This document shows, in pieces, positions 1 through 6,279 of a stretch of DNA of 49,298 bases (its first letter is position 1; each line of letters opens with the position of its first letter). A program made the translations under genes and the position numbers. This DNA comes from JAGLWW01 sp964640225 (GTDB lineage Archaea > Aenigmatarchaeota > Aenigmatarchaeia > PWEA01 > JAGHBM01): the NCBI GenBank assembly GCA_964640225.1, contig CAZXFI010000007.1, positions 1 through 49,298 on the forward strand. The letters run 5' to 3'. Under the pieces are notes generated by a model. That model was not told where the DNA came from, did no database searches, and saw only the letters and a program-made list of their open reading frames with translations.

Positions 1-2
1 AT

Positions 3-287
3 TGGTGCCTGGGACGGGTTTTTCTTTCCCGTAGGGAAACGCATAGCGTTTCCAAGTTTTGGGAAATGCAAAAACCTTTTTTGAAAAGGGATTTGCTATT
101 GAACCCGCGACCTCTAGAGTTCACGCTTTTTATTTCACAGCCTTTACGGCTCAAAACTCATAACTGCCTTATGAGTCTAGCGCTTTCGGCTCAACCTTCC
201 CGTTTTCACAGGTTGCCTCAAAGTTTTCTTTCCCTAAAGGCTTTCTTTTGTGAAAAGAAAGGCTTTCTACCGCTGAGCTACCCAGGC
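3..287 (-). tRNA. tRNA-Met (or Ile2) (CAT) with three introns
   Basis: The acceptor stem is GCCTGGG (281-287) with CCCAGGC (7-13), A73 is at 6 and an encoded CCA at 3-5. Removing three insertions leaves a normal cloverleaf: D arm GCTC/GAGC, anticodon stem CTAGA/TCTAG with loop CTCATA(A/C), and T arm GCGGG-TTCAA-AA-CCCGT. Intron 1 (about 184-265) lies within the 3' strand of the D stem (23/24, one base ambiguous). Intron 2 (about 120-169) is at the canonical 37/38 site, and its TTATGAG can pair with the anticodon loop CTCATAA. Intron 3 (about 21-98) is in the T loop after TTCAA. The gene spans 285 bases instead of about 76. The G1-C72 pair and the anticodon stem argue against the initiator. 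I cannot separate elongator Met from the CAU tRNA that is modified to read Ile AUA codons. Confidence 0.88.
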
Positions 288-302
288 ATTATTTTTTTCA
301 AA

Positions 303-350
303 TTTAGTTTTCTTTTCACAAGCGTTTTCTTTTTATAAAAGAAAAGGCTT
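303..350 (-). repeat. Intron-like hairpin element in the tRNA-Ile 3' trailer
   Basis: Directly behind the CCA end of tRNA-Ile (353) the minus strand reads CAAGCCTTTTCTTTT, a short loop, then AAAAGAAAACGCTTG, so it folds into a long A/T-rich hairpin. It is followed by GTGAAAAGAAAACT. The CTTTTCTTTT/AAAAGAAAA arms resemble the hairpin in the D-arm introns of tRNA-Met, tRNA-Ile and tRNA-Thr. There is no tRNA sequence around it, so it is either a solo relative of those introns or a hairpin that ends the transcript. A plain terminator is a fair alternative. Confidence 0.5.
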
Positions 351-352
351 GT

Positions 353-532
353 TGGTGGACCCGGCCGGATTTGAACCGGCGACCTTTCCGCAGCAAAAGC
401 TTCTACGTTATCAGCGTAGCGCTCTAATTGCCCAAGTCCTCTCTTTTTGTCACCAGCTTCGGGAAGTTTTTCTTTCCCGGGGGTTTCTTTTTGTGAAAAA
501 GAAAGGCTCCTTCCAAGCTGAGCTACGAGTCC
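353..532 (-). tRNA. tRNA-Ile (GAT) with a D-loop intron and an enlarged variable region
   Basis: The acceptor stem GGACTCG (526-532) pairs with CGGGTCC, A73 is at 356 and an encoded CCA at 353-355. The anticodon arm is CTACG-CTGATAA-CGTAG, giving GAT. The T arm GCCGG-TTCAAAT-CCGGC is uninterrupted. An insertion of about 85 bases (428-512) sits in the D loop between GCTTGG and TTAGAGC. It begins near GAGCCTTTCTTTTTCAC and carries GGGAAAGAAAAACTT, like the D-arm introns of tRNA-Met and tRNA-Thr. The variable region (381-402) is 22 nt instead of about 5. This could be a 17-nt mini-intron or an odd extra arm with a three-pair AGC/GCT stem. Confidence 0.92.
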
Positions 533-621
533 ACAAATTTAATTTCCCGTGTTATGTATAAAAAGTTTATTTCTCGCCAAATTCCCTAATTTATTTATAA
601 ACCGGGTTCCTAGCAAATAGT

Positions 622-1830
622 ATGAAAAACATGAGGGATTATAGGAAGATAGTCGGAAATGAAACAATTGACCGGATTCACGGAGAGGCCGAAAAACTTT
701 CCGGCAGGCACATAGTCAACGTGAGCTCAACCTACCAGGGGGGCGGCGTCGCTGAAATGCTGAACAGCGTTATACCGCTTTTCAACAAAATCGGGGTGAA
801 AACAGGCTGGAGGATACTTTACGGGAGCCCCGACTTCTTCAAAGTCACCAAAAAGTTCCACAACGCGCTCCAGGGCGGCAGGCTTAACCTGTCCAAGAGA
901 AAGAAGGATATATATTGCGGCATAAACAAAAAATTTTCCCTGCTCTGCCACATGGACCACGACCTGGCCGTGGTGCACGACCCGCAGCCTCTCCCCATCA
1001 TAGATTTCTACAGGAAAAAGCAGCCATGGATATTCAGGTTTCATGTTGACATACTCAAGCCAAATCCGAAACTCTGGAATTACCTGAAAGAATTCATCAG
1101 GAAATACGACCACATGGTGGTTTCCCATCCCGATTATCTCAAGAAAGACCTGAAGATAAAACAGAGCGTTATATGGCCTGCGATAGACCCCCTTTCCCTG
1201 AAGAACAAGAAAATATCCGAGGCCAGGGTGGGCAGGCTTCTGGAAAAAAACGGGGTGGAGAGAAGCAAGCCCATCATCTCCCAGGTATCAAGGTTTGACA
1301 GGTGGAAGGACCCCGTGGGAGTAATGAAGGTCTTCAACCATGTGAGAAAAAAAACAAATTGCCAGCTGGTTCTGGCCGGCTCTTTCGCGATGGACGACCC
1401 GGAAGGGCAGAGCGTCCTGGAGAAGACTGAAAAAATGAGGGAAAGGAGCAGGCACAAAAAAGACATAAAGATAGTCCTTGAGGGAAGCGACTATTTCATA
1501 AACTCCCTGCAAAGGGCGTCTTCGGTCGTGGTTCAAAAATCCGTAAAGGAGGGCTTCGGGCTGACTGTCTCCGAGGCCCTGTACAAGGGCACGCCCGTCG
1601 TTGCCTCAAGGGTGGGCGGAATACCCCTGCAGATACTGGACGGTGAAAACGGGTACCTACATGGGCCCCAGGACTTTAACGGGTTCGCCAGGAGCATAAT
1701 AAGGATTCTGGAAGACGAAAAACTCCGGGAGGAAATGGGAAGGAAAGGCAGGGAGCATGTCAAGGAAAATTTCCTTTTGACAAGGCTCATGCTTGACTGG
1801 ATGAAGCTTTACCAGGCTTACCTGAAATAG
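622..1830 (+). CDS. TreT-like trehalose synthase, GT4 glycosyltransferase
   Basis: This 402-residue protein matches the TreT family of trehalose glycosyltransferring synthases, which make trehalose from an NDP-glucose and glucose. Evidence is the N-terminal YRKIVGNETIDRI segment, then the glycine-rich STYQGGGVAEML loop of the first Rossmann domain (about residues 36-47), and the GT4 C-terminal domain with SRFDRWKDP (about 218-226) and KEGFGLTVSEALYKGTPVVAS (about 310-330, including the usual E-x7-E donor site). It has no signal peptide and is probably cytosolic. A TATA-like TTTATAAA near 592-599 lies about 25 bases before the ATG, so the mRNA is probably leaderless. It stands alone between two tRNA clusters, converging on tRNA-Ala. 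A related trehalose phosphorylase or another GT4 retaining enzyme is possible. Confidence 0.85.
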   Translation: MKNMRDYRKIVGNETIDRIHGEAEKLSGRHIVNVSSTYQGGGVAEMLNSVIPLFNKIGVKTGWRILYGSPDFFKVTKKFHNALQGGRLNLSKRKKDIYCGINKKFSLLCHMDHDLAVVHDPQPLPIIDFYRKKQPWIFRFHVDILKPNPKLWNYLKEFIRKYDHMVVSHPDYLKKDLKIKQSVIWPAIDPLSLKNKKISEARVGRLLEKNGVERSKPIISQVSRFDRWKDPVGVMKVFNHVRKKTNCQLVLAGSFAMDDPEGQSVLEKTEKMRERSRHKKDIKIVLEGSDYFINSLQRASSVVVQKSVKEGFGLTVSEALYKGTPVVASRVGGIPLQILDGENGYLHGPQDFNGFARSIIRILEDEKLREEMGRKGREHVKENFLLTRLMLDWMKLYQAYLK

Positions 1831-1834
1831 TTTT

Positions 1835-1979
1835 TGGTGGACTGGCCGGGATTCTCAGAGCTTTTTTCTAAAAAGCACTTGAACCCGGGATCTTTGCCTT
1901 GCGAAGGCAACGTCCTTTTGGTGTCAAACCAAAAATTGAAAATCCTTGGTTTTCATATTTCCAACTAGACCACCAGCCC
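1835..1979 (-). tRNA. tRNA-Ala (CGC) with D-loop and T-loop introns
   Basis: Acceptor GGGCTGG (1973-1979) pairs with CCAGTCC and includes the G3:U70 pair that identifies alanine tRNAs. A73 is at 1838 and CCA at 1835-1837. The anticodon arm is TTGCC-TTCGCAA-GGCAA, giving CGC, with no intron there. An insertion of about 43 bases (about 1918-1960) separates AGTTGG from GGAC in the D loop. The T arm CCGGG-TTCAA-AT-CCCGG is interrupted after A58 by a 26-base insertion (1853-1878). That insertion is little more than the hairpin GCTTTTTAGAAAAAAGC followed by CTCTGAGA, a 3' border shared with the T-loop intron of tRNA-Pro. Confidence 0.93.
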
Positions 1980-2020
1980 ATCCCTGTTTTGGAAATTTAG
2001 TTTTCTTGTGGCAATATTAT

Positions 2021-2093
2021 TTTTCTTTCCGGGAAACGCGTAGTGTTTCCAAGTTTTTGGGGATAAAGGACCTTTTTCTGAAAAGGGGTATTT
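2021..2093 (-). repeat. Solo copy of the tRNA T-loop intron element
   Basis: Directly behind the CCA of tRNA-Pro the minus strand carries CCCCTTTTCAGAAAAAGG, then AAAAACTTGGAAACACTACG, then CGTTTCCCGGAAAGAAAA. This follows the T-loop intron of tRNA-Met (21-98) almost base for base: CCCTTTTCAAAAAAGG, AAAACTTGGAAACGCTATG, CGTTTCCC, GGAAAGAAA. Both share the two hairpins in the same order. No tRNA halves flank this copy, so it is an intron-like element sitting outside a tRNA. Confidence 0.75.
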
Positions 2094-2355
2094 TGGTGGG
2101 GCCGTCGAGAGTCTCAGAGTCTTTTGCTTAAGCTTTTTCTAAAAGCTTATTTGAAATCTCGAACCTTTGGCGGAAGCCTTATTTTTCGTAAACGTTTTTG
2201 CACGTTTACCGGGTGCAAAAAGGTTTCTCGAGTCGCCAGCTCCCCGAGCTGGAATGCTGGACCATTGCAGAGCCCTTGCACATTTGTGCGAAGCACAACA
2301 ATATTGTTTCTTCTTTCTTTTCAAAGAAAGGAGGGCTTAGCTACACCACGGCCCC
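2094..2355 (-). tRNA. tRNA-Pro (GGG) with two or three introns
   Basis: Acceptor GGGGCCG (2349-2355) pairs with CGGCCCC (2098-2104), A73 is at 2097 and CCA at 2094-2096. The anticodon arm is CCAGC-TCGGGGA-GCTGG, giving GGG. Position 33 is C rather than U, and T32/A38 and C33/G37 could extend the stem to seven pairs. Intron 1 (about 2265-2339) is in the D loop between AGC and TGGTCCA. The T-stem strand TCGAG occurs twice (2227-2231 and 2158-2162). The simplest reading is an intron at 53/54 (about 2156-2226), a five-base exon TTCAA (2151-2155), then a T-loop intron (2112-2150) ending in CTCTGAGA, and then CT plus CTCGA. The gene spans 262 bases. The middle intron's borders are uncertain because of the duplicated TCGAG. 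Confidence 0.82.
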
Positions 2356-2404
2356 ATATGGAACTTATTGCCATGAAATTATAAATCAGTTTAATATTTA
2401 AAAC

Positions 2405-2446
2405 GACCAAAACCTTTTTAAATAGGCCGAAACATTTTTAAATAGC
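2405..2446 (+). promoter_or_regulatory. Tandem TATA boxes, 20 bp apart
   Basis: TTTTTAAATAG occurs at 2415-2425 and again at 2435-2445, each inside a similar 20-base unit (CCAAAACC or CCGAAACA before it). The second box is 29 bases or more before the likely leader start. A ribosome site AGGTGA (2464-2469) precedes the ATG at 2474. Two core promoter copies in the same phase suggest strong or dual-start transcription of the gene downstream. Confidence 0.6.
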
Positions 2447-2473
2447 TTATACAAAGTTTAACTAGGTGAAAAA

Positions 2474-3127
2474 ATGGCATTAGCCTCATTAGCGACAATA
2501 GCACAAAACATTTGGTACCCATTTCTGAGCTTTGTACCTAACCTTATAGGGGCAATAATCCTACTAATAATAGGCTTTATAGTAGGAAAGGTAATGGGAC
2601 TAGTAATCAGGGAAATTCTAATCAGAACGGGAGTAGACAGGTACCTTAAGAAGGAAGAGCACCTGAAATTCAAGGCAAGTTCAGTATTTGACGTGATAAC
2701 AAGATGGGCAATATACCTTGTATTCGTAGCAGCCGCAGTAAACATGCTTGGAATAGAAGTATTGTCTTCGGTCATGCTCAACATAGCATACTTCATACCG
2801 AGGATAATAGGAGCAATAATAGTAATACTAGTGTCTTACGGAGTTGCGCTCTACGTAAAGGACGAGATACTTGCAGCAAAGACAATATACTCTGATATGC
2901 TGGGAAAAGTGATTTTCTTCTTGGTCATTTATATAGGAATTGCAATAGGCCTTCCAATAGTGCAGATTGAAACACAGCTTATAGGAAACCTTCTGTTGGT
3001 TATGGTCGGTGCAGTCGGCATAGGAATAGCCATAGCAATGGGACTCGGTCTCAAGGATGTAGTAAGGGACATGGCAAAAGACTATGCAAAGGATTTCCAG
3101 AAGAAAAGAAAGAAAAAGAAAAAATAA
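2474..3127 (+). CDS. MscS-type transmembrane-helix protein
   Basis: This 217-residue integral membrane protein has about four to five hydrophobic helices (around 15-45, 73-95, 105-128, 145-165 and 172-192) and a lysine-rich C-terminal tail. The pattern of paired helices, a glycine-rich GAVGIGIAIAMGLGLKDVVRDM segment near 177-198, and a following amphipathic region fits the conserved TM-helix repeat seen beside or instead of MscS channels. The cytoplasmic beta domain of true MscS is absent, so gating function is not shown. Codon use differs from the neighbours: it is rich in ATA, CTA, GTA and GCA, where nearby genes prefer GC-ending codons. With the tandem promoter and a good GGTG ribosome site this suggests high expression or a different origin. 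Confidence 0.7.
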   Translation: MALASLATIAQNIWYPFLSFVPNLIGAIILLIIGFIVGKVMGLVIREILIRTGVDRYLKKEEHLKFKASSVFDVITRWAIYLVFVAAAVNMLGIEVLSSVMLNIAYFIPRIIGAIIVILVSYGVALYVKDEILAAKTIYSDMLGKVIFFLVIYIGIAIGLPIVQIETQLIGNLLLVMVGAVGIGIAIAMGLGLKDVVRDMAKDYAKDFQKKRKKKKK

Positions 3128-3160
3128 GCCCCCTCCTTTTTTCTTTTTGTTTTAGTTTAA

Positions 3161-3772
3161 TTAGAGCCGGGAAGCGAAATCGCTTATTTCTTTCTTTATT
3201 TTCTTGACCGGCAGGGATTCGGCCAGGTGCCTTTCCATGCCTGAAGGATAGCGCCAGCGTCCGTTTATTTCTTCAGGGAGGAGCCTGCTGTAAGCGTTTT
3301 TATCCACGTAACGGAGGTGCCTGAGGGATTCGTCCGGGAATTCCAGGGTGAAAATACTTGTGTCCGCGTTTGCATGGGGGTCATAGAGCACCGTATAATC
3401 CGTTTTTACGTCCAACCCGCAGTCCTGGGCCTCCTTTTTTATCATTTTTCCCAGGGAGCCTGTCTTGGTCCTGAAGTCCAGAACCCTTAGAACGTAATCA
3501 TTTCCTTGAGCCTTTCTTGCCAAGTCTTCAAATTTTTTCGTGTCAAAACATCCCATGGAAGAGCTTGCGTATAGCGTGTTTTCCATGTGGTCTCCCATGA
3601 TTTTGTCCAGCTCCCTGCCTGCATGCTGCAGCAGGTGTTCCATGACACAGCCGTCAAAAAACACGGGCACCCGGAGTTCCTGTTCTTTTATTTTTTCAGT
3701 GAGAAGCGTTATTCCTGTTGCAATCTGTCTGCAGGTCCGTCCTTCATCCAGGTAACCCTGTTCAAACTTCAT
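3161..3772 (-). CDS. Conserved-looking hypothetical protein, possible DHH-like phosphoesterase remnant
   Basis: I do not recognise this 203-residue protein. It is soluble with mixed alpha/beta character and no signal peptide. Segments that stand out are VPVFFDGCVMEHLLQHAG (about 35-52), YASSSMGCFD (about 68-77), VLRVLDFRTKTGSLG (about 93-107) and VLYDPHANADTSIFTLEF (about 128-145). The aspartate/histidine content (DFRTKTG, DPHAN) is suggestive of a phosphoesterase-like fold, but I see no complete catalytic motif. It diverges from valS across a short shared promoter. A TATA-like sequence on the minus strand (AAAGGATTTATAA, 3794-3806) lies about 25 bases before the ATG, so the mRNA is probably leaderless. 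Confidence 0.6.
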   Translation of the reverse strand: MKFEQGYLDEGRTCRQIATGITLLTEKIKEQELRVPVFFDGCVMEHLLQHAGRELDKIMGDHMENTLYASSSMGCFDTKKFEDLARKAQGNDYVLRVLDFRTKTGSLGKMIKKEAQDCGLDVKTDYTVLYDPHANADTSIFTLEFPDESLRHLRYVDKNAYSRLLPEEINGRWRYPSGMERHLAESLPVKKIKKEISDFASRL

Positions 3773-3785
3773 GAAAGAATTAAAA

Positions 3786-3834
3786 ACGCTAAATTATAAA
3801 TCCTTTAGCAAACTTATAAATCCTTTCCACTTAA
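3786..3834. promoter_or_regulatory. Bidirectional promoter with a 13-base direct repeat
   Basis: TTATAAATCCTTT occurs at 3794-3806 and 3814-3826, exactly 20 bases apart. Read on the plus strand, the second copy places a TATA box about 25 bases before the valS ATG at 3844. Read on the minus strand, the first copy (AAAGGATTTATAA) serves the gene starting at 3772. The region therefore holds both core promoters. Confidence 0.6.
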
Positions 3835-3843
3835 ATGATATTT

Positions 3844-6228
3844 ATGCTGGCCAAGAAGTACAATCCAAAGGAAATAGAGCCCAAATGGCAGAAATGGTGG
3901 CTGGAGAAGGGGCTTTTCAGGTTTGACCCGGGTTCGGAAAAGCCGGTTTTCAGCATAGACACCCCTCCTAGATACGCCTCCGGTTATCTTCACATGGGCC
4001 ACGCCAAGAATTACATAGAATTTGAAATAATAGCAAGGTTTATGAGGATGCTTGGATACAACGTTTTCTTTCCCAACGGCTATGACGACAACGGCCTGCC
4101 CACGGAAAAATACGTTGAAGAGAAGCTCGGTGTAAAGAAAAGCGAAGTGGACAGGAAAACCTTCATAGAGAAGTGCAGGGAGGCCGCGGCAAATCTGGAG
4201 GAAAGCATGACCTCCTCGTTCAAGAGGATTGGAATGTCCTTTGACTGGTCCACGCTTTACCAGACCATAAGCGACTACTCCATCAAAACCGCGCAGGCTT
4301 CTTTCGTTGACTTGTACGGCAGAGGGCAGATATACAGGAAGGAGGAGCCAATGCTGTGGTGCCCGCACCATCAGACCGCACTGGCCCAGGCAGAGGTGGA
4401 GGACAGGGAAAGAGTCACGAAACTGAATTACATTTATTTTGAGCTGGAAAACGGGGAAAAAGTAGAGATAGCCACCACGAGGCCCGAGATGCTTGCCTCC
4501 TGCGTGGGAATTTTCGTTCACCCTGGTGACAAGAGATACGAAAAACTCCTGGGAAAGAAGGCTAAAGTTCCCCTATTTGGGCAAAAAGTTCCCGTAATGA
4601 GTGATGAAAAGGTGGAGATGGATTTTGGCTCGGGAATTGTAATGATTTGCACGTTCGGCGACACCACGGACATTGAGTGGTGGAAAGAACACAGCCTTCC
4701 CATGGCAATCTGTATAAACAAGGACGGGACATTGAACGAGCTGTGTGGAAAATACCAGGGATTGAAAATAAACGAGGCCAAAAAGGCCGTGCTGGAAGAC
4801 CTGAAAGAAAAGGGCCTGCTTGTCAGGCAGGAGGACCTGAAGCAGAATGTCGGCTGCTGCTGGAGATGCGAGACCCCCGTGGAATTCATCCCGACAGAGC
4901 AGTGGTTTATCAAGACTCTGGAACACAGGGAAAAAATGATTGAACAGGGCAGAAAGATAAATTGGCATCCGGAATACTACAGGAAAAGGTACGAGGACTG
5001 GATCAACAACCTTAAATGGGACTGGTGTATTTCCCGCCAAAGATACTTCGGGGTGCCTTTCCCGGTATGGTACTGCAAGGACTGCGGAAAGATTGTAGTG
5101 GCAAAGGAAAGGGATTTGCCGGTTGACCCGCGGCTCCAGGGCTATGCCTGCCCCTGCGGCTCAACAAACCTGGAACCCGAAGAGGATGTAATGGACACGT
5201 GGATGACTTCCTCCCTTACCCCGCAGCTGACCACGAAGTGGGTCAGCGACAAGGATTTTTTCAGGAAAATGTTTCCGATGTCTCTTAGGCCCCAGGCCCA
5301 TGACATAATAAGGACCTGGGCTTTTTACACGATTCTCAAGGCCTATCTTCATGAGGGAGACATCCCATGGAAGGATATAATGGTCTCGGGCTACGTTTAT
5401 GTGGACAGGGGCCTGGCAATGAGCAGCAGCAAGGGAGTCGGGGAAAGCCCGGAGAAGATTATAGAAAAGGACGGGGCGGACGTGCTCCGCTACTGGGCAA
5501 CCGGGGCCGGAGTGGGGGAGGATTTCATATACAGGAAAGAGGATGTGACCAGGGGGAAAAAGATTCTGATAAAATTGTGGAACGCCTCCAGGTTTGCCGA
5601 GAACCACCTGAAGGGCTACAAGCCGCGGGAAGCGGAGCTGGAAACGGAGGACAGGTGGATTCTTTCCGAGCTTTACAGCGTTATAGAGGAAGTCGGGAAC
5701 GGATACAGGAACTACAACCCTAACAGGGCAAAGAGAGGGGTAGAAAATTTTTTCAAGAACGTTTTCTGTGACTTCTACCTAGAAATGGTCAAGCACAGGC
5801 TTTACGGCGACGATAACAAGGAAGCGGCCCTTTATACCCTGCACAGGTGCCTGCTTGCCGTGATAAAAATGTACGCTCCCATAATTCCTTTCATGACAGA
5901 GGAACTTTACCGGGAACTTTTTCATGAAGAAAATTCAATCCACGCTTCAGAATGGCCCAGGGCCGGGAAAACAGACACGGAGGCTCTTGAAGCCGGACGG
6001 CTGGCGAGGGATGTGATTTCACTTTTAAGGCAGTACAAGACCCAGAAGGACATGGCGATGAACGCAGAACTGGAGAAAGTCCTGGTAGAATGTGACAAGG
6101 AAACAAGGGAGAAACTGGAGAAAGTAGAAAAGGCTGTAAGGGGCACAATGAAAGTCGGGAAAATAGAATACGGAAAGGTCAGGGAAGGTATGGAGCTTGG
6201 CTCCGTGAAGGTTCAGATAAGGGCTTGA
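3844..6228 (+). CDS. valS: Valyl-tRNA synthetase
   Basis: This class I synthetase of 794 residues charges tRNA-Val. Evidence is NPKEIEPKWQKWW at the N terminus, DTPPRYASGYLHMGHAKN (HIGH motif as HMGH), the editing-domain ATTRPEMLASC segment (about 214-224), WCISRQRYFGVPFPVWYC, the valine-type DVMDTWMTSSLTPQL, RPQAHDIIRTWAFY, and AMSSSKG as the KMSKS loop (about 531-537). Cysteine pairs near 418-445 form a zinc knuckle. The C-terminal coiled coil is short, so the protein is smaller than many archaeal ValRS. The upstream in-frame ATG at 3835 is possible, but the TATA spacing favours 3844. It is followed after about 50 bases by the aRF1 gene. Confidence 0.95.
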   Translation: MLAKKYNPKEIEPKWQKWWLEKGLFRFDPGSEKPVFSIDTPPRYASGYLHMGHAKNYIEFEIIARFMRMLGYNVFFPNGYDDNGLPTEKYVEEKLGVKKSEVDRKTFIEKCREAAANLEESMTSSFKRIGMSFDWSTLYQTISDYSIKTAQASFVDLYGRGQIYRKEEPMLWCPHHQTALAQAEVEDRERVTKLNYIYFELENGEKVEIATTRPEMLASCVGIFVHPGDKRYEKLLGKKAKVPLFGQKVPVMSDEKVEMDFGSGIVMICTFGDTTDIEWWKEHSLPMAICINKDGTLNELCGKYQGLKINEAKKAVLEDLKEKGLLVRQEDLKQNVGCCWRCETPVEFIPTEQWFIKTLEHREKMIEQGRKINWHPEYYRKRYEDWINNLKWDWCISRQRYFGVPFPVWYCKDCGKIVVAKERDLPVDPRLQGYACPCGSTNLEPEEDVMDTWMTSSLTPQLTTKWVSDKDFFRKMFPMSLRPQAHDIIRTWAFYTILKAYLHEGDIPWKDIMVSGYVYVDRGLAMSSSKGVGESPEKIIEKDGADVLRYWATGAGVGEDFIYRKEDVTRGKKILIKLWNASRFAENHLKGYKPREAELETEDRWILSELYSVIEEVGNGYRNYNPNRAKRGVENFFKNVFCDFYLEMVKHRLYGDDNKEAALYTLHRCLLAVIKMYAPIIPFMTEELYRELFHEENSIHASEWPRAGKTDTEALEAGRLARDVISLLRQYKTQKDMAMNAELEKVLVECDKETREKLEKVEKAVRGTMKVGKIEYGKVREGMELGSVKVQIRA

Positions 6229-6279
6229 TAACCTTTTTATTTATATGGAATTTTTACCTTAGTTAAAAAGGTGCTTGGT

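Noticed and set aside
66..561. Open frames on the plus strand across the first two tRNAs
   Set aside because: They run antisense through tRNA-Met and tRNA-Ile and encode no recognisable protein.
1853..2150. CTGA in the T-loop introns of tRNA-Ala and tRNA-Pro as box D of a C/D guide RNA
   Set aside because: The introns are only 26 and 39 nt and have no box C, so they cannot form a C/D RNA.
1..2400. Insertion sequences or a transposase behind the repeated hairpins
   Set aside because: No transposase or integrase gene and no terminal inverted repeats are visible anywhere in the window.
1946..2401. Several open frames around tRNA-Ala and tRNA-Pro
   Set aside because: They are formed by tRNA exons and A/T-rich introns and have no ribosome site or motif.
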